A stretch of DNA of 15,147 bases, from assembly GCA_964508185.1 (NCBI GenBank), contig CAZDSS010000065.1, positions 1 to 15,147 of the forward strand, written 5' to 3'. The DNA is from CAZDSS01 sp964508185. Its GTDB lineage: Bacteria > Pseudomonadota > Alphaproteobacteria > Sphingomonadales > Govanellaceae. The notes beneath the pieces were generated by a model, which worked only from the letters and a program-made list of their open reading frames with translations, was not told where the DNA came from and ran no database searches. This document shows positions 13,762 to 15,147 of the stretch, one piece after another. The position numbers and the translations under genes are program-made. Position 1 is the first letter of the stretch; every line of letters begins with the position of its first letter.

Positions 13762-14876
13762 GCGACGAGCCCCCGGCTTTCGAGCTCCGCCGCCGTTTCC
13801 TCCACCCGGTCCTCGGCCTGCTGGGTGCCGAGATATTCGGCGAGTTCCGCAAGCCCGTCATCGAACGTGACCGTCGGGCGGAAGCCCAGCATGCGCTCCG
13901 CCTTGGCGATATCTGCGAAGCAGTTGCGGATGTCGCCCGTGCGATATTTGCGGGTGACGAGGGGCGCGATGTCGTTGCGGTTCATGGCCCGCGCGATGGC
14001 GGTTGCGACCTCGTTGACGCTGCGGCTTTCGCCGGACCCCACATTGAACACCTCGCCGGCCGCCTGCGGCGCATGCAGCGCGAGGACGCAGGCCTTCGCC
14101 ACGTCCCGCACATGGACGAAGTCCCGCCGCTGCTCCCCGTCCTCGAAGATGAGGGGCGGATTGCCGTTGAGAAGCCGCGCGGCGAAGATGGCGAGAAGTC
14201 CCGTATAGGGGTTGGACAGGGCCTGACGCGGCCCGTAGACGTTGAAGAAGCGAAGGGCGGTCGTCTCGATGCCGTAGGCGCGGCCGAGCATGAGGCACAT
14301 GCGCTCCTGGGCGTATTTGTTGAGGGCGTAGACCGAGCTCAGGGCGGGCCGCTTGTGCTCGGCCGTGGGAACGGGCTCGAGGGGCCGGCCCTTGTGGTCG
14401 AGGCAGTCCCAGATGCCGCGCCGCAACTGGTCGGGGGTTCGCTCCTCCGGCTCCACGAGATTGCCGTCCATGTCCCGGGCCGCGCCCTCGCCATAGATGC
14501 TCATGGAGGATGCGACGACGAGCCGCCGCACGGGCCGCGCGGCCAGGGCCTCCATCAGCACGGCGGTGCCGCCTTCATTGACCGCCACGTAGCGCGCGAC
14601 GTCGTACATGCTCTGCCCCACGCCGACGACGGCGGCGAGGTGGATGACGGAATCGACGCCGCGGAGCGCCGCCCGCACCGCGTCCGGATCGCGGAGGTCG
14701 CCAACCACGAGTTCGGGGTCGGACGCGAGATAGGCCGGGCGGCGCGCGCCTGGCCCATGGACCTGTTCCGCCAGATTGTCGAGGATCCTGACCTCGTGCC
14801 CCGCCGCGAGCAGGGCATCCGCCACATGCGAGCCGATGAAGCCCGCGCCCCCGGTGATGAGCACTTTCTCGGTCAT
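13758..14876 (-). CDS. NDP-sugar epimerase/dehydratase-like SDR (first gene of operon)
   Basis: This is a 372 aa extended SDR. The NAD loop ITGGAGFIGSH is at residues 7-17, VASSMSIYGEG at 121-131 holds the Ser, and catalytic YALNK is Tyr183 and Lys187. RFFNVYGPRQALSNPYTG (209-226) and the insert rich in Pro/Glu around 140-180 (with GRPLEPVPT) are typical of the SDR group that includes dTDP-L-rhamnose 4-epimerase and similar C4 epimerases. Exact substrate is unsure. It is the first gene of the operon: about 180 nt of non-coding DNA separate it from the divergent hrpB gene. Upstream only a weak GGGGA is seen as ribosome binding site. Candidate promoter elements here are poor, so I do not mark one. 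Confidence 0.83.
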   Translation of the reverse strand: MTEKVLITGGAGFIGSHVADALLAAGHEVRILDNLAEQVHGPGARRPAYLASDPELVVGDLRDPDAVRAALRGVDSVIHLAAVVGVGQSMYDVARYVAVNEGGTAVLMEALAARPVRRLVVASSMSIYGEGAARDMDGNLVEPEERTPDQLRRGIWDCLDHKGRPLEPVPTAEHKRPALSSVYALNKYAQERMCLMLGRAYGIETTALRFFNVYGPRQALSNPYTGLLAIFAARLLNGNPPLIFEDGEQRRDFVHVRDVAKACVLALHAPQAAGEVFNVGSGESRSVNEVATAIARAMNRNDIAPLVTRKYRTGDIRNCFADIAKAERMLGFRPTVTFDDGLAELAEYLGTQQAEDRVEETAAELESRGLVA

Positions 14877-14955
14877 TGGGTCCCCACGGCGTAAGGTTGT
14901 GCGAGAATTACCCTTTCAAACTCGCCGTGACCGCCAAAGTTCCGGCGCGCCGCAA

Positions 14956-14969
14956 GATCGGCCGATCTC
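14956..14969. promoter_or_regulatory. 14 bp perfect palindrome in the divergent promoter region
   Basis: AGATCGGCCGATCT is a perfect palindrome 80 nt upstream of the glycan operon and 87 nt upstream of hrpB. A second one, CGGCGCGCCG, is close by at 14944-14953. The place suits an operator for a dimeric regulator, but no regulator gene is seen and palindromes of GC-rich DNA can arise by chance. Confidence 0.3.
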
Positions 14970-15010
14970 CCGCTCCTCCCCGGGGCGCCACTTCCGCCGG
15001 ACGTTCGGGG

Positions 15011-15026
15011 GCAAGCGACCGCTTGC
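15011..15026. repeat. inverted repeat overlapping the hrpB -35 region
   Basis: GCAAGCG-AC-CGCTTGC is a 7 bp perfect inverted repeat with a 2 nt centre. Its right arm includes the first bases of the proposed -35 hexamer of hrpB. It could be an operator or a hairpin; there is no T-run on either side. Confidence 0.3.
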
Positions 15027-15050
15027 GCGGGCGGCGTCATCCGCTACAGT
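15023..15050 (+). promoter_or_regulatory. candidate sigma-70 promoter of hrpB (leaderless)
   Basis: TTGCGC (15023-15028) and TACAGT (15045-15050) are separated by 16 nt. The hrpB ATG begins only 6 nt after the -10 box, where transcription itself should start, and no purine-rich ribosome binding site exists (gccgcc). The mRNA would therefore be leaderless. Confidence 0.45.
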
Positions 15051-15056
15051 GCCGCC

Positions 15057-15147
15057 ATGACCGATCTTCCGATCCAGGATGTGCTGCCAGAGATCCGCGC
15101 CGCCCGTGCGGCCGGGCCCAATCTCGTGCTGGTAGCGCCGCCGGGCG
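15057..15147 (+). CDS. hrpB: ATP-dependent helicase HrpB, 5' end only
   Basis: Only the first 30 codons are in the window; the gene runs off the right edge. The translation (MTDLPIQDVLPEIRAA ... LVLVAPPG) matches the N-terminus of HrpB, a DEAH-type ATP-dependent helicase of about 800-850 aa. The pattern is a short LPI..VLPE.. helix followed directly by the Walker A motif, of which APPG is the beginning (normally APPGAGKT). HrpB is a common chromosomal housekeeping-type gene in proteobacteria, so this edge probably marks core genome. It is divergent from the glycan operon. The ATG at 15057 fits the usual HrpB N-terminus, although no Shine-Dalgarno precedes it. Confidence 0.8.
   Translation, partial: MTDLPIQDVLPEIRAARAAGPNLVLVAPPG

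Noticed and set aside
1..15147. CRISPR array, rRNA, tRNA, insertion sequence
   Set aside because: No regularly spaced repeats, no rRNA or tRNA-like cloverleaf, and no transposase frame or terminal repeats were seen.

Overview
The window looks like chromosomal DNA of an alphaproteobacterium, probably Hyphomicrobiales (Rhizobiales) or a relative. The evidence is the high GC content over most of its length, a perfect CtrA-type box (TTAA-N7-TTAA) in front of a sensor histidine kinase, an HrpB-type helicase at the right edge, and a glycan locus built from CgeB-like glycosyltransferases plus a B12-dependent radical SAM enzyme. The species cannot be named from the sequence alone.

Left part (1-1640): a visibly less GC-rich segment with three small unrecognised genes. 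One is a minus-strand 130 aa protein, one a 138 aa protein with a single N-terminal membrane anchor, and one a 122 aa protein with a good ribosome binding site. It reads like accessory DNA, but no integrase, transposase or tRNA is visible. Next (1647-3044, minus) is an orphan membrane histidine kinase with about seven transmembrane helices and a complete HisKA/HATPase core. A CtrA-like box lies 23 nt upstream of its start.

Middle part (3235-5808): a compact trio. Two paralogous PP-loop ATPases with a QueC-like four-cysteine zinc motif point towards each other and flank a PAPS-type sulfotransferase. The first has a normal TGGWDST nucleotide loop. The second has TGGSEST, so the usual Asp is Glu. 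A rho-independent terminator separates the first PP-loop gene from the sulfotransferase.

Right part (5891-14876, minus): eight genes in which every junction overlaps, by 1 to 32 nt, so almost certainly one translationally coupled operon. In transcription order they are an NDP-sugar 4-epimerase-like SDR, a CDP-paratose 2-epimerase-like SDR, a B12-binding radical SAM protein (TTG start), a GT4 glycosyltransferase, three tandem CgeB-like glycosyltransferases, and a UDP-glucuronate decarboxylase (UDP-xylose synthase). The second PP-loop gene follows 82 nt later on the same strand and may belong to the transcript. Together these genes can make unusual nucleotide sugars (UDP-xylose and two epimerised sugars), transfer them with four glycosyltransferases, and modify the product by a radical reaction, sulfation and possibly an ATP-dependent PP-loop step. 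The product is inferred to be a decorated oligosaccharide or surface glycan. No flippase, polymerase or exporter lies in the window, so the locus is incomplete here or works with genes elsewhere. The layout resembles, from memory, the rhizobial cassette for which a 'rhizo-twelve' radical SAM family was named; this needs an HMM check.

At the right edge (15057 onwards, plus) is the 5' end of hrpB, divergent from the operon and apparently transcribed as a leaderless mRNA.
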